Positions 1 through 8,763 of a stretch of DNA of 64,000 nucleotides are shown piece by piece (the stretch's first letter is position 1; each line of letters opens with the position of its first letter). The DNA comes from Comamonas odontotermitis. Lineage in GTDB: Bacteria; Pseudomonadota; Gammaproteobacteria; Burkholderiales; Burkholderiaceae_C. The translations under genes were made by a program, and so were the position numbers. The DNA is taken from positions 62,001-126,000 of the forward strand of contig NZ_JACHKZ010000007.1 in assembly GCF_014207855.1 (NCBI RefSeq), read 5' to 3'. The notes beneath the pieces are model-generated. The model searched no databases. It worked only from the letters and a program-made list of their open reading frames with translations, and was not told the DNA's origin.

Positions 1-1679
1 GGCATTTGGCGGCCGGTACCGAATGCACGGGGGCGCAGGCGCAGTATCGGCGGGGCCTGCCGGCGCTTGTATTCGCTGCGGTGCACCATGTGCCGAACCT
101 TGGCCACCATGGCGCGGCCGCTTTCCGACATCTGCAGGTTTCCTACGAAGACGCAGGCGGCTGTGTATTCCTGGGTGGAGAGGCGCTGGCCTTCGATGAG
201 TATTTTCAAGATCTCGTCGAGGATCTCGTATGGCGGCAGGCTGTCCTCGTCTTTCTGGCCGGGCGCCAGTTCAGCCGATGGCGCTTTGTCGATGATGGCT
301 TGCGGAATGATTTCTCGGCCTGCGCTGTCGTTGATGTGGCGCGACAGTGCGAAGACTTCGGTCTTGTACAGGTCGCCGATCAGGCCCAGGCCGCCGTTGG
401 TGTCGCCATACAGGGTGCAGTAGCCGACCGAGATTTCCGACTTGTTTCCCGTGGTCAGCAGCAGGTGGCCGAAGGCATTGCTGTATTCCATGAGGATGGT
501 GCCGCGGATGCGCGCCTGCAGGTTCTCCAATGGCAGGCCTTGCAGCGGTGCTTCAAAACTGCGCTCGAACTGCGCGCTGTAACCGGCGACCAATTCTGCG
601 ATGGGGTGGGTTTTGAGCGCAATGCCCAGGTTGCGGCACAGTGCCACGGAGTCATCCACCGAGCCGCTGGAGGAATAGCGCGATGGCATGGTGATGCCGA
701 CGACGTTGTCGGGGCCGAGCGCTTCGGTGGCGAGCGCCAGCGTCAGGGCCGAATCAATGCCGCCCGAGCTGCCCACCACCACTTGCCGAAAGCCGCAGCG
801 CCGGGCGTAGTCGCGCAGCCCCAGAATGATCTGCTGGCGGTAGAACTCCATGGTGGGCAGGCCCAGCATGGGGGGGCGTTGCGGAGCCTGGCCGTCGGCA
901 GTGCGGAACTGGCCATGGTCAAAACCCAAGGTGCGGACGGCTTGTGCAAAGCGGGGCGCTTCCCACACGATGCCATCACCGGGTTGCACGGCAAACGAGG
1001 CGCCATCGAACACGATCTGGTCCTGACCGCCGATCTGGTTGACGTAGAGAATGGGCAGGCCGTGGCGGGTGGCCGCTTCGCTGAAGATCTGGTGGCGCTG
1101 CTCGCGCTTGCCCAGATGGCTGGGGCTGGCGTTGATGCTGACGACGAGATCGGGCGCGGCGTCTGCCATGCGCTCGAAAGGGTTGGTGGCGTAGTCGGCG
1201 CCACTGTCGTTCCAGCCGTCTTCGCAGATCAGAAATCCCACCTGCGCATTGCCGATCCGCAGTACCTTGGCGGCATCGCGCCCCGGCTCGAAATGGCGGC
1301 GCTCATCAAAGATGTTGTAGGTGGGCAGCAATTGCTTGTCGTACTGCAGGCGCACAGTGCCATCTTGCAGCACCAGCAGGCTGTTGTGCAGCTGCTTGCC
1401 GGGGCCCTGGCGGCGGGTGGGGGCGCCCACCACCCAGTACAGACCGGGCAGATGGCGAGTCTCTTCCAGCAGGCGGTCAATGCCGGCGTCCACGCGGGCA
1501 AGGAATTCGGGCTCGTCGAGCAGGTCTGCGGGGTAGTAGGCGGTGATCGACAGTTCGGGAAAGACCACCAGTTGCGCACCATCTGCCTGCGCCTTTTGGG
1601 CGGCCTGCACCATCTGATCGATATTGCCGTCGATGTCGCCCACGGTCAGGTCCAGTTGGGCGAGGGTGATCTTGAGCAT
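1..1679 (-). CDS. nadE: Glutamine-dependent NAD(+) synthetase, 3' end cut by window edge
   Basis: Converts nicotinic acid adenine dinucleotide to NAD using ATP and ammonia released from glutamine; last step of NAD synthesis, cytoplasmic. About 559 residues are visible. The N-terminal nitrilase-type amidase carries the Glu-Lys-Cys triad at about E42 (in FPELS), K115 (YDKQLLP) and C152 (LICEDGW). The C-terminal synthetase domain has the P-loop SGGIDS near residue 305. The sequence ends in an FGTGRQMP motif close to the expected C-terminus, so only a few residues are missing. An AAGGAA sequence favours the ATG at 1679, giving MLKITLAQ; the ATG at 1685 adds two residues but lies too near the SD. 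It lies 66 bases downstream of pncB on the same strand, probably in one NAD-salvage transcript. Confidence 0.95.
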   Translation of the reverse strand, partial: MLKITLAQLDLTVGDIDGNIDQMVQAAQKAQADGAQLVVFPELSITAYYPADLLDEPEFLARVDAGIDRLLEETRHLPGLYWVVGAPTRRQGPGKQLHNSLLVLQDGTVRLQYDKQLLPTYNIFDERRHFEPGRDAAKVLRIGNAQVGFLICEDGWNDSGADYATNPFERMADAAPDLVVSINASPSHLGKREQRHQIFSEAATRHGLPILYVNQIGGQDQIVFDGASFAVQPGDGIVWEAPRFAQAVRTLGFDHGQFRTADGQAPQRPPMLGLPTMEFYRQQIILGLRDYARRCGFRQVVVGSSGGIDSALTLALATEALGPDNVVGITMPSRYSSSGSVDDSVALCRNLGIALKTHPIAELVAGYSAQFERSFEAPLQGLPLENLQARIRGTILMEYSNAFGHLLLTTGNKSEISVGYCTLYGDTNGGLGLIGDLYKTEVFALSRHINDSAGREIIPQAIIDKAPSAELAPGQKDEDSLPPYEILDEILKILIEGQRLSTQEYTAACVFVGNLQMSESGRAMVAKVRHMVHRSEYKRRQAPPILRLRPRAFGTGRQM

Positions 1680-1745
1680 AGCCATTTCCTTCCATTTCCC
1701 CACCCGCCGATGACTATGTGCACGCCCCGAGGGTGGATAGTTGAA

Positions 1746-2933
1746 TCAATTCTTCACGTGGAAGACTTGCTTCAGGTATGCCAGATAGGTTTCGTCGTCG
1801 CACAGGGTCTTGCCCGGGCTGTCGCTGAGCTTGGCCACTGGCTGGCCGTTGGCGTGGGTGAGCTTCATCACGATGTTCAGTTGCTTGAGCCCCATGTCGT
1901 TGGCCAGCTGGGTGCCGATGCCAAAGCCGCACTGGATGCGATCGGCAAAGTGCTGATACAGATCGAGTGCGGCGTCCAGCGTCAGACCATCGGAGAACAC
2001 CAGGCGCTTGGAGTTGGCATCAATGCGCAGCTTGGCGTAGTGCGCCAGTGCCTTCTCACCCCATTCCTTCGGATCGCCCGAGTCGTGGCGCAGGCCATCG
2101 AACAGCTTGGCGAAATACATGTCGAAATCAGCAAGAAAGGCATCCATGCCAACGGTATCGGTCAGTGCAATACCCAGGTCGCCACGGTATTCCTGCACCC
2201 AGTCTTCCAGTGCAGCGATCTGGAAATCGCGCAGGCGCACGCCGTGGGCCTGGTAGCTTTGCAGGTATTCATGCGCCATGGTGCCAATGGGCACCAGGTT
2301 CAGGTCACGTGCCAGCAGCACATTCGAGGTGCCCTTGAACCACTGTGCCGTCTGGCTAGCAAAGGCCTGTACCACCTCGCGCTGCCAGGGGCCGGAGAAA
2401 CGCCGACGCACGCCAAAATCAAACAGCTCGAAGGGGTGGCGGTGCCTGGCTTCCTGCGCGAGCTCCTGCAGACGCACTATTTTTGCGCCCAGGCGTCTGC
2501 GCCCTTCGGTGAGGGCAGAGGCCTGGTCAAACCGGCGGAAATACAGCTCGTTGACGATGGACAGTACAAAAATCTCAAAGCCCATCACATGCACCTGCGG
2601 CCCATTGGCAACGATGTGCAGGCTGCTGCCGTCGGCCTTTACCTCGATGAAATCGCGTTGGAACTGGAAGATGCGCAGAAAATCGATGAAATCGCTTTTC
2701 ATGAAGCGCAGGCTGGCCAGGTAATCGAGCTCGTCCTTCTTGAACTTGAGCGCACACAAGGCGTCGATCTCGGATCGCACCTCGTCCAGCAGATCGACCA
2801 GCGGAAACTCGGGCGTCGAGCGGCAGACAAAGCGGTAGGTGGATTGGGTTTGCGGATGCCGGTGCAGCATGGCCTGCCACATCGTGAACTTGTACAAATC
2901 GGTGTCGAGCAGGCTGGTGATGATGGGCTGCAT
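1746..2933 (-). CDS. pncB: Nicotinate phosphoribosyltransferase
   Basis: Makes nicotinate mononucleotide from nicotinate and PRPP with ATP-stimulated phosphorylation of an active-site histidine; entry step of the Preiss-Handler NAD salvage route. The 395-residue product is the usual bacterial length. It begins with the family N-terminus [14 protein letters not shown] and has the LRHDSGDP motif containing the phosphorylated His. It sits between pncA upstream and nadE downstream on the minus strand, so the three genes cover nicotinamide to nicotinate to NaMN and the final amidation to NAD. A REP-like hairpin fills the short gap to pncA, which may uncouple their expression (inference). Confidence 0.96.
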   Translation of the reverse strand: MQPIITSLLDTDLYKFTMWQAMLHRHPQTQSTYRFVCRSTPEFPLVDLLDEVRSEIDALCALKFKKDELDYLASLRFMKSDFIDFLRIFQFQRDFIEVKADGSSLHIVANGPQVHVMGFEIFVLSIVNELYFRRFDQASALTEGRRRLGAKIVRLQELAQEARHRHPFELFDFGVRRRFSGPWQREVVQAFASQTAQWFKGTSNVLLARDLNLVPIGTMAHEYLQSYQAHGVRLRDFQIAALEDWVQEYRGDLGIALTDTVGMDAFLADFDMYFAKLFDGLRHDSGDPKEWGEKALAHYAKLRIDANSKRLVFSDGLTLDAALDLYQHFADRIQCGFGIGTQLANDMGLKQLNIVMKLTHANGQPVAKLSDSPGKTLCDDETYLAYLKQVFHVKN

Positions 2934-2944
2934 ACCGCGTCTTT

Positions 2945-3000
2945 CTCTATCAAAATGAGAGCTATTGGCGCTTATCCATCAAGCGCCAAAAGCCAAAAAT
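2945..3000 (+). repeat. REP-like palindromic element between pncA and pncB
   Basis: A perfect 9-bp stem, TTGGCGCTT at 2965-2973 and AAGCGCCAA at 2981-2989, encloses a 7-base loop. An outer GCT/AGC pair is separated from the stem by one mismatch. The top strand around it reads AGCT-N2-TGGCGC-N2-ATCCA. The same pattern recurs at 62042-62098 (+) and 54066-54147 (on the minus strand), with shorter relatives near 7840 and 14211. This identifies a dispersed family rather than an isolated hairpin. Confidence 0.6.
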
Positions 3001-3002
3001 AT

Positions 3003-3860
3003 CTATAAGCCAAAAGCAGTGCTGGTGGTGCAGCGTACACCGATGGCGCGCATCTGCTGCAAAAAGGTTTCTTGCGCAGATTCAAAACCTGCAACCGGGC
3101 TCATGCAATCGGTGAGCAGCACGATGCGTGAGAAATCATCAGCCCCCCACAATGTGCCGATGTTCTGCACGATGTGCTCGGTGGTGGCGCGCACGCAGTG
3201 GCTACCTGCTTCGCCCGCAATCACGAGGGTATCCGCCTGCGCCATGTGCTGCAGCAGGGCAGAGTTCAGGCCGGTTTCCGGGTCTTGCGGGTCGGGCACT
3301 TCGGCGCGAATGGCGCTGTAGTGTTCGGTGAACGGATTCATGCCTTTGAACACATGGCGTACGGCGCACTGGCGTGCAGTCTGCCAACGGCGGCAGGCGG
3401 CCAATACGTCGGCATGCACGCCGTGGCCGATGCTGCCGATCTCGCAGTGCAGCGGCCAGACCATCAAGGTATAGCTGCCCTGTGCCTCCAGTGTGTCCAG
3501 ATAGGCCAATGTGCGATCGCGCTCGGCAGCGTTGCGGGGCGTGAAACTGCCAGCACGCACCTGATCGGCCGTGATGGCGGTGAAGGGCTGTACCGCGCTG
3601 CCGTCACCCTGCTGCCAGAAAGCGGGGTGGGCAATGTCATAGGCCTGGTGGGAGTCAAGCGTGATGGTGATGTTGTCCAGCCGCGCGCTGTGGTGCCCGA
3701 TCCACTGCGCAAGGCGTTGCATGTCTGCATGGGCGCCTGCCACAGGCAAGCTGGGCGCAAAGGGTGCGCCGGCTGCCGCAGCAGTGGGGCGCCAGTCCTG
3801 GGGCAGGTCGCAAAAGTCGTTTTGCGGGTCGATGATGAGTAGCTGTGTGCGGTGGCGCAT
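3003..3860 (-). CDS. pncA: Isochorismatase-family cysteine hydrolase, probable nicotinamidase
   Basis: Predicted to deamidate nicotinamide to nicotinate, feeding PncB. The 285-residue protein has the isochorismatase/nicotinamidase fold signatures: catalytic Asp in LLIIDPQNDF (D11), a metal-binding region DSHQAYDIAHPAFW, and the catalytic Cys in the VIAGEAGSHCVRAT segment. It is longer than typical nicotinamidases (about 180-215 residues), mainly through an Ala/Pro-rich insertion near residues 24-45 and a longer middle section, so substrate assignment rests partly on context. Context is strong: it lies directly upstream of pncB and faces the NAD-specific repressor nrtR. An SD-like GGAGAC precedes the ATG at 3860. 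Confidence 0.82.
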   Translation of the reverse strand: MRHRTQLLIIDPQNDFCDLPQDWRPTAAAAGAPFAPSLPVAGAHADMQRLAQWIGHHSARLDNITITLDSHQAYDIAHPAFWQQGDGSAVQPFTAITADQVRAGSFTPRNAAERDRTLAYLDTLEAQGSYTLMVWPLHCEIGSIGHGVHADVLAACRRWQTARQCAVRHVFKGMNPFTEHYSAIRAEVPDPQDPETGLNSALLQHMAQADTLVIAGEAGSHCVRATTEHIVQNIGTLWGADDFSRIVLLTDCMSPVAGFESAQETFLQQMRAIGVRCTTSTAFGL

Positions 3861-3894
3861 GTCCGTCTCCTTCGATGCTGTGCAGTCTACGCTT

Positions 3895-3923
3895 GTTAGA
3901 ATAATTTTGCAACTAACTAGAAT
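3895..3923. promoter_or_regulatory. Candidate NrtR operator in the pncA/nrtR divergent spacer
   Basis: An inverted repeat GTTAG-N13-CTAAC spans 3895-3917. TAGAAT occurs at 3897-3902 and again at 3918-3923, exactly 21 bases (two helical turns) apart. The spacer separates the NAD-salvage genes from the regulator nrtR, which in this family binds palindromes next to its target genes. I do not recall the exact taxon-specific consensus, so binding is inference. Confidence 0.4.
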
Positions 3924-4010
3924 GCGTTAAAACAAACTCATTCATGAAGCAGATGTTGTGTGTATATTGATCCAAGTGGGCAGCAGAGGCATACTGCGGG
4001 CTTATGAGAG

Positions 4011-4709
4011 ATGCTTGGTACAAAAATGAATCAAAGTGAAACGACGCACACCCATGTACTCACCAGCGTGGATGTCGTCGTGTTCACGCTGGTGGAGGGT
4101 GTGCTGAGCGTCGTGTTGGCGCAGCGCGCCCGCGCGCCATTCGCAGGCGTATGGGCCTTGCCGGGCGGGTACATCCATGCGGACGAGGATGCCGATGCGC
4201 AGGCCAGCGCTGCGCGTGTGCTGCGCACCAAGGCGGGTATCGAAAATGCCTATCTGGAGCAACTGGCGACTTTTACAGGCCCGGCGCGCGATCCGCGTGG
4301 CTGGTCGGTGGCCATTGCCTATTGCGGGCTGATTCCGCAGGAGCGGTTGCCTGCGCCGCGCGCGGGCCTGAAGATCGTGCCCGTGAATGCACCCGGCCAG
4401 CTGCCGTTTGACCACGGACTGATCCTGCAGGCTGCGCTGGCGCGGGTACGCAGCAAGAGCCAGTACTCGTCATTGCCCGTGCACTTTTTCGCGGAGACCT
4501 TCACCTTGCCGCAACTGCAGCAGGTGTATGAAGGCATTCTGGGCGAGCCTTTGAACAAGGTGAGCTTCAGGCGCAAGATGGACGAATTGGGCATGCTGGA
4601 GCCCGTTCCGGGTGAAATGCTGGCCGGAGGCGCCCACCGTCCGGCGCAGCTGCACCGTGTACGGCCCGCTTTCCGGCAGCAGCTGGCGCTGAGTGTGCGG
4701 GGGCTGTAA
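4011..4709 (+). CDS. nrtR: NrtR-type Nudix-related transcriptional repressor of NAD metabolism
   Basis: Predicted DNA-binding repressor of NAD salvage genes whose ligand in characterised members is ADP-ribose or related metabolites. The 232-residue product has an N-terminal Nudix fold (VWALPGGYIHADED) in which the catalytic REUxEE portion is lost and reads RVLRTKAG, the hallmark of a sensor rather than a hydrolase. A C-terminal winged-helix region contains the family motif LNKVSFRRKMDELG. It diverges from pncA-pncB-nadE, the expected regulon. The ATG at 4011 gives MLGTKMNQS; an in-frame ATG at 4026 is an equally possible start, neither having a clear ribosome binding site. Confidence 0.9.
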   Translation: MLGTKMNQSETTHTHVLTSVDVVVFTLVEGVLSVVLAQRARAPFAGVWALPGGYIHADEDADAQASAARVLRTKAGIENAYLEQLATFTGPARDPRGWSVAIAYCGLIPQERLPAPRAGLKIVPVNAPGQLPFDHGLILQAALARVRSKSQYSSLPVHFFAETFTLPQLQQVYEGILGEPLNKVSFRRKMDELGMLEPVPGEMLAGGAHRPAQLHRVRPAFRQQLALSVRGL

Positions 4710-4734
4710 TCTCCGCCCCTCCAGGCCCGCTCCA

Positions 4735-4768
4735 TAAAAAATCCGCCAGGATTGCTCCAGGCGGATTT
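4735..4768. terminator. Bidirectional terminator between nrtR and metK
   Basis: AAATCCGCC at 4739-4747 pairs with GGCGGATTT at 4760-4768 across a 12-base loop. On the minus strand the hairpin is followed by six T residues, so it should end metK transcription; it can also serve the convergent nrtR transcript. Confidence 0.85.
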
Positions 4769-4785
4769 CAGCGGGGCTGGAAAAT

Positions 4786-5973
4786 TTACTTCAAGCCTGC
4801 AGCAGCGCGCAGCAACGCCGCTTTGTCCGTCCGCTCCCACGTAAACTCTGGCTCTTCGCGGCCAAAGTGACCGTAGGCAGCGGTCTTGCTGTAGATGGGG
4901 CGCAGCAGATCCAGCATCTGGATGATGCCCTTGGGGCGCAGGTCAAAGTGCGCAGCCACCAGCTTGGCGATTTCTGCATCGGGGATCACACCCGTGCCTT
5001 CGGTGTATACGGTGATGTTCATGGGGCGAGCCACGCCAATCGCGTAGGCCACCTGCACCTGACACTGGCGCGCCAGACCGGCGGCAACCACGTTCTTGGC
5101 AACATAGCGGGCGGCATAGGCGGCCGAGCGGTCCACCTTCGTTGGATCCTTGCCCGAGAAGGCGCCGCCGCCATGGGGGCAGGCACCACCGTAGGTGTCC
5201 ACGATGATCTTGCGGCCGGTCAAGCCGCAGTCGCCCTGTGGGCCGCCGACGACGAAACGACCGGTCGGGTTGATCAGGTACTTGGTCTCCTGCAGCCACT
5301 CTTTGGGCAGCACGGGCTTGATGATCTCTTCGATGATGGCTTCGGTGAAACTGGCCTTCATCTTGGTGGCGGTCTCCGACTGGTCGGGACTGTGCTGGGT
5401 CGACAGCACCACGGTGTCAATGCTGTGGGGCTTGCCGTCCACGTAGCGCATCGTCACCTGGCTCTTGGCATCGGGGCGCAGAAAGGGCAGGCGGCCGTCC
5501 TTGCGCAGCTGGGCCTGGCGTTCCACAAGGCGGTGCGCGTAGTAGATGGGCGCGGGCATCAGCTCGGGCGTTTCGTCGCAGGCGTAGCCAAACATCAGGC
5601 CCTGGTCGCCAGCACCGGTGTTGAGCTCATCATCGCTCGCCTTGTCCACACCTTGGGCGATGTCCTGGCTTTGCTTGTCATAGGCCACCAGCACGGCGCA
5701 GCCTTTGTAATCGATACCGTAATCGGTGTTGTCGTAGCCGATGCGCTTGATGGTGTCACGCGCTACCTGGATGTAGTCGACATTGGCGCCGGTCGTGATC
5801 TCGCCCGCCAATACCACCAGGCCGGTGTTGGTCAGTGTCTCGGCTGCCACGCGGCTGTGCGGGTCTTGGGTGAAAATAGCGTCCAGAATCGCGTCGGAGA
5901 TCTGGTCAGCCACTTTGTCGGGATGGCCTTCAGAGACCGATTCCGAAGTGAACAGAAAATCGCTGTTTGCCAT
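4786..5973 (-). CDS. metK: S-adenosylmethionine synthetase
   Basis: Forms S-adenosylmethionine from methionine and ATP, the main methyl donor and polyamine precursor; cytoplasmic tetramer needing Mg and K ions. The 395-residue sequence carries the family signatures [12 protein letters not shown] near the N-terminus, [12 protein letters not shown] in the middle and [17 protein letters not shown] in the last third, with normal length. I chose the ATG at 5973 (MANSDFLF). A TTG six bases upstream is in frame but lies only about four bases from the SD. The SD (AGGAG, complement of 5984-5988) is sequestered in a long predicted leader hairpin. It diverges from two acyltransferase genes. Confidence 0.97.
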   Translation of the reverse strand: MANSDFLFTSESVSEGHPDKVADQISDAILDAIFTQDPHSRVAAETLTNTGLVVLAGEITTGANVDYIQVARDTIKRIGYDNTDYGIDYKGCAVLVAYDKQSQDIAQGVDKASDDELNTGAGDQGLMFGYACDETPELMPAPIYYAHRLVERQAQLRKDGRLPFLRPDAKSQVTMRYVDGKPHSIDTVVLSTQHSPDQSETATKMKASFTEAIIEEIIKPVLPKEWLQETKYLINPTGRFVVGGPQGDCGLTGRKIIVDTYGGACPHGGGAFSGKDPTKVDRSAAYAARYVAKNVVAAGLARQCQVQVAYAIGVARPMNITVYTEGTGVIPDAEIAKLVAAHFDLRPKGIIQMLDLLRPIYSKTAAYGHFGREEPEFTWERTDKAALLRAAAGLK

Positions 5974-5983
5974 AAACAAAAAA

Positions 5984-6028
5984 CTCCTTCAGTACTTAGG
6001 CAATTGCGTTGCCCGAGTCCTTCAGGAG
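5984..6028 (-). promoter_or_regulatory. metK leader hairpin that encloses the Shine-Dalgarno sequence
   Basis: Read on the minus strand, CTCCT, GA, AGGAC, TCG, GGCAA, CGCAA loop, TTGCC, TAA, GTACT, GA and AGGAG follow one another. This folds into three stacked 5-bp stems (one G-A mismatch in the middle stem) separated by a symmetric GA/GA internal loop and a 3x3 loop. The final AGGAG is the metK SD, ten bases from the ATG. Flanking AAG/TTT can add three pairs. The layout suggests translational control, possibly by SAM, temperature or protein; no known SAM or SAH riboswitch consensus was recognised. Confidence 0.6.
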
Positions 6029-6105
6029 CTTGGCGAACGCTTTAGCAGTTTTGTTTTAAAGTCGCCCTGCAAGTTGCTCTTTAACTCAGCGACCCGCCTA
6101 TTCTA

Positions 6106-6966
6106 ATGCCTTTCTTGTTTCGACTGTTTGCTGCACTGCCATTGTGGCTATTGCATGGGCTGGGTGCCGCCATGGGATGGCTCACCTTTGTCGCGTCTCC
6201 CACCTATCGCAGGCGGTTTGTGGCCAACGCGGCGCAGGCGGGCTACCGGTTTGCCGAAGTTCGCCGCGCGGTGGGCCACGCCGGGCGCATGGTGGCGGAG
6301 GTGCCGCGTCTGTGGTTTGGCCAGCCGCTGCCGTGCGAGATGCACGGCGCAGAGGTGATCGACCAGAGCCTTGCCGCTGGCAAGGGCATCGTATTTTTGA
6401 CTCCGCACATGGGGTGCTTCGAGCTGTCTGCCCAGGCCATGGCCCGCCGTTGGGGTGTGGTGCACGGGCCTATCACGGTACTGTACCGACCGGCGCGCCA
6501 GGCATGGCTGGCCAAATTGATGGAGACGGCCAGGGCCCGCCCCGGGCTGGAATCTGCACCCACCACCATGGCGGGCGTGCGCCAGATGATCAAGGCGCTG
6601 CGCCAAGGGCACAGCGTCGGCCTGCTGCCTGACCAGGTGCCGCCCGATGGCCAGGGCATCTGGTCGCCGTTCTTTGGCAAGCCAGCCTACTCAATGACGC
6701 TGGCTGCCAAATTGGCTCAGCAGACGGGCGCGGCTGTTATATTGGCGCGCTGTGTGCGCCGGCCTTGGGGACAGGGCTTTGATCTGTATGTGCACAGGCT
6801 GGCAGAGCCTTTGGCCGCCGATATGGAGACCGCAGTGACGCAGATCAATCAGGAAATGGAGCGCTTGATCCGCGAGAGTCCCGAGCAGTACCTGTGGGGC
6901 TATGCGCGCTACAAGCAGCCCCGCGGCATGGTCTCGGCGCCGCCAGAAAGTCAAAAGCATGGGTAA
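6106..6966 (+). CDS. LpxL/HtrB-like lysophospholipid (lipid A) acyltransferase
   Basis: Predicted inner-membrane acyltransferase adding a secondary acyl chain to lipid A. The 286-residue sequence has a hydrophobic N-terminus (residues about 3-30) and the catalytic H-x4-E motif as HMGCFE at residues 101-106. It continues with conserved segments GLLPDQVPPDGQGIWSPFFG and EQYLWGYARYK near the C-terminus, typical of the LpxL/LpxM superfamily. It overlaps the next acyltransferase gene by eight bases, so the two are translationally coupled and may act on different acyl positions. Which position each uses cannot be told from sequence. Confidence 0.88.
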   Translation: MPFLFRLFAALPLWLLHGLGAAMGWLTFVASPTYRRRFVANAAQAGYRFAEVRRAVGHAGRMVAEVPRLWFGQPLPCEMHGAEVIDQSLAAGKGIVFLTPHMGCFELSAQAMARRWGVVHGPITVLYRPARQAWLAKLMETARARPGLESAPTTMAGVRQMIKALRQGHSVGLLPDQVPPDGQGIWSPFFGKPAYSMTLAAKLAQQTGAAVILARCVRRPWGQGFDLYVHRLAEPLAADMETAVTQINQEMERLIRESPEQYLWGYARYKQPRGMVSAPPESQKHG

Positions 6967-7828
6967 GTTGTTTATTGGCTGGATGTGGTTGATGTCACAT
7001 CTGCCCCTGTCGGTATTGCGCGGCATCGGTTGGTGTTTGGGGCGCATCCTGTTTTATCTGGTTCCGTCGCGCCGCAAAATTGCATTGCGCAACCTGGAGC
7101 TGTGCTTTCCGGAGGCGTCGCTTGCCCAGCGCAGGGCCTGGGTTAAAGAGAGTTTTGTTGTCTTCTGCCAAACTTGGCTCGATCGCAGCTGGCTGTGGTT
7201 CGCTCCGCAAAAGACCGTGGAAAAGCGCACCCGGATGACTGGAGCGCTGGACGAGCTGGAGGGCGATACCCCCACCATCATGTTCGCGCCGCATTTCTAT
7301 GGCATGGATGCCGGGGGCACGGCACTCACCATCTATTGCAGCAGGCCGTTCACGTCGATCTTTTCCACCCAGCCCAATCCCGAGGTGGACGCCTGGATCC
7401 GCAAGGGGCGCCAGCGCTTTGGCGATGTGCGCATGCTCAACCGTGACGATGGCGTCAAACCTATCATCGCCAGTCTGCGCAAGGACCATGGTCTTCTGTA
7501 TCTGCTGCCGGATATGGATTTTGGCCCGAGTGATTCGCTGTTTGTTCCATACTTTGGCCAGGTCGCCGCAACGATTCCCTCGTTATCGCGCTTTGCCAGG
7601 CTGGGCCGTGCCAAGGTGATTGGCATGTACACCCGGCTCACGCCCGATGGTTATGAAGTGACGATTTCACCTGCGTGGCAGAACTTTCCGACAGACGATG
7701 TGGTGGCCGACACGACCCGCCAGAACCGCGAGCTGGAGGCGCAGATTCGCACCATGGTGCCGCAGTACTACTGGGTTCACAAACGCTTCAAGACCCGGCC
7801 CGAAGGGCAAGCGTCGGTCTATCAATGA
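6959..7828 (+). CDS. Second LpxL/HtrB-like lipid A acyltransferase
   Basis: A 289-residue member of the same superfamily as its upstream neighbour but clearly diverged. Its catalytic motif is H-x4-D (HFYGMD, residues 112-117) rather than H-x4-E, as in many LpxL proteins. The N-terminal membrane segment (about residues 3-36) is followed by VPSRRKIALRNLELCFPE, a strongly conserved LpxL region, and the end reads PQYYWVHKRFKTRP, the typical family C-terminus. The ATG at 6959 overlaps the 3' end of the preceding gene by eight bases. Likely a primary lauroyl/myristoyl transferase, with the upstream gene the secondary partner (inference). Confidence 0.9.
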   Translation: MGKLFIGWMWLMSHLPLSVLRGIGWCLGRILFYLVPSRRKIALRNLELCFPEASLAQRRAWVKESFVVFCQTWLDRSWLWFAPQKTVEKRTRMTGALDELEGDTPTIMFAPHFYGMDAGGTALTIYCSRPFTSIFSTQPNPEVDAWIRKGRQRFGDVRMLNRDDGVKPIIASLRKDHGLLYLLPDMDFGPSDSLFVPYFGQVAATIPSLSRFARLGRAKVIGMYTRLTPDGYEVTISPAWQNFPTDDVVADTTRQNRELEAQIRTMVPQYYWVHKRFKTRPEGQASVYQ

Positions 7829-7831
7829 AGA

Positions 7832-7883
7832 CCGCATGCGGCGCTTATCTATAAAGCACTTCACACTATAAAAAATATAGTGA
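7832..7883 (+). repeat. REP-like fragment plus short hairpin downstream of the acyltransferases
   Basis: CGGCGCTTATCTATA at 7839-7853 matches the core of the dispersed REP-like family. It is followed by a 7-bp hairpin, CACTATA at 7864-7870, five A residues, TATAGTG at 7876-7882. Lying between convergent genes, it may act as a weak terminator; neither arm is followed by a strong T run. Confidence 0.4.
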
Positions 7884-7969
7884 TGGTTGATGTCCCCCAC
7901 GGCGCGCATGGCTCCGATGCGACATCTGGATACAGCCAGCCGCGCGGCTGGTAAGGCGCCGGGCCGCGC

Positions 7970-8680
7970 TTATGCCTCGGGCTGCGGGGCAGGCTCTGCG
8001 CTTGCAACGCCTTGCGGATGAGACCATTGCCACAGCAATTGGGCCACCTTGTCCACGTTTTGCTTCTTGAGCGCACTGAACATCATCACCTCGCCACCGC
8101 CAGCGTTGAGTTTGGTAATCGACAGAATCTTGGCCTGCTCGGCGCGCGTCAATTTATCGGCCTTCGTCAATAAAACCAGAAATTTCAGGCCTTGTTCGAC
8201 GCGCGGGCGAATGATATCGAGCAACGCTTCGTCCAACTCGGTCAGCCCCAGGCGCGGGTCGCACAGCAGCACGATGCCAGTCAGGCTGGGGCGGCTGACG
8301 AGGTAGTTCACCATCACCTGCTGCCAGCGCTGCTTGTCTTCGCGCGACACCGCCGCGTAGCCGTAGCCTGGCAGGTCGGCCAACACAGCATCGGTTACGC
8401 CCTTCTTGCCCAGCGCAAACAGATTGATGTGCTGGGTACGCCCGGGTTTCTTGGATGCAAACGCTAGCTGGTTCTGTTGCGTCAATGTATTGATCGAGGT
8501 CGATTTTCCTGCATTGGAGCGGCCCACGAAGGCAAATTCGGGCACATTGATGACGGGTAGTTGATGTAACTGGGCTGCTGTTGTCAGAAAACGCGCAGTG
8601 TGCATCCATCCCATGGCAGACGTGCCATCAATGTTTGGCGCGTCTGCAACGGCTGGGGGTGTACTAGGCATTGTCATCAT
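7970..8680 (-). CDS. engB: Ribosome-biogenesis GTP-binding protein YihA/EngB
   Basis: Essential TrmE-Era-like GTPase involved in large ribosomal subunit assembly. The 236 residues contain all G motifs in order: G1 GRSNAGKST, a G2 region around KPGRTQHINLF, G3 DLPGYG, G4 TKAD and G5 SALK. The Pro/Ala-rich ends are variable and longer than in E. coli. The start at 8680 gives MMTMPS; a second ATG follows at 8677 and a third at 8671, and no clear SD decides between them. It is convergent with the acyltransferase pair and divergent from the cytochrome c4 gene, the common arrangement in Burkholderiales. Confidence 0.95.
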   Translation of the reverse strand: MMTMPSTPPAVADAPNIDGTSAMGWMHTARFLTTAAQLHQLPVINVPEFAFVGRSNAGKSTSINTLTQQNQLAFASKKPGRTQHINLFALGKKGVTDAVLADLPGYGYAAVSREDKQRWQQVMVNYLVSRPSLTGIVLLCDPRLGLTELDEALLDIIRPRVEQGLKFLVLLTKADKLTRAEQAKILSITKLNAGGGEVMMFSALKKQNVDKVAQLLWQWSHPQGVASAEPAPQPEA

Positions 8681-8763
8681 ATGTTTTTGAATTCATCTAA
8701 GTTAGCATTGTAGGAGCCGGCCAACCCTGCCGTGCGCTTATAAACCAGATAAAGACCCTCGAT

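Noticed and set aside
6..3008. 1000-residue open frame on the plus strand
   Set aside because: It lies antisense to nadE and pncB, whose minus-strand products have full family motifs. Long antisense frames are common in high-G+C genomes, and the translation has no recognisable domain.
4867..6045. 392-residue plus-strand open frame over metK
   Set aside because: Antisense shadow of metK; no family signatures.
5974..6105. Known SAM or SAH riboswitch upstream of metK
   Set aside because: The hairpin is real, but I could not match the conserved cores of the SAM or SAH classes that I know, so it is reported only as an unassigned leader structure.
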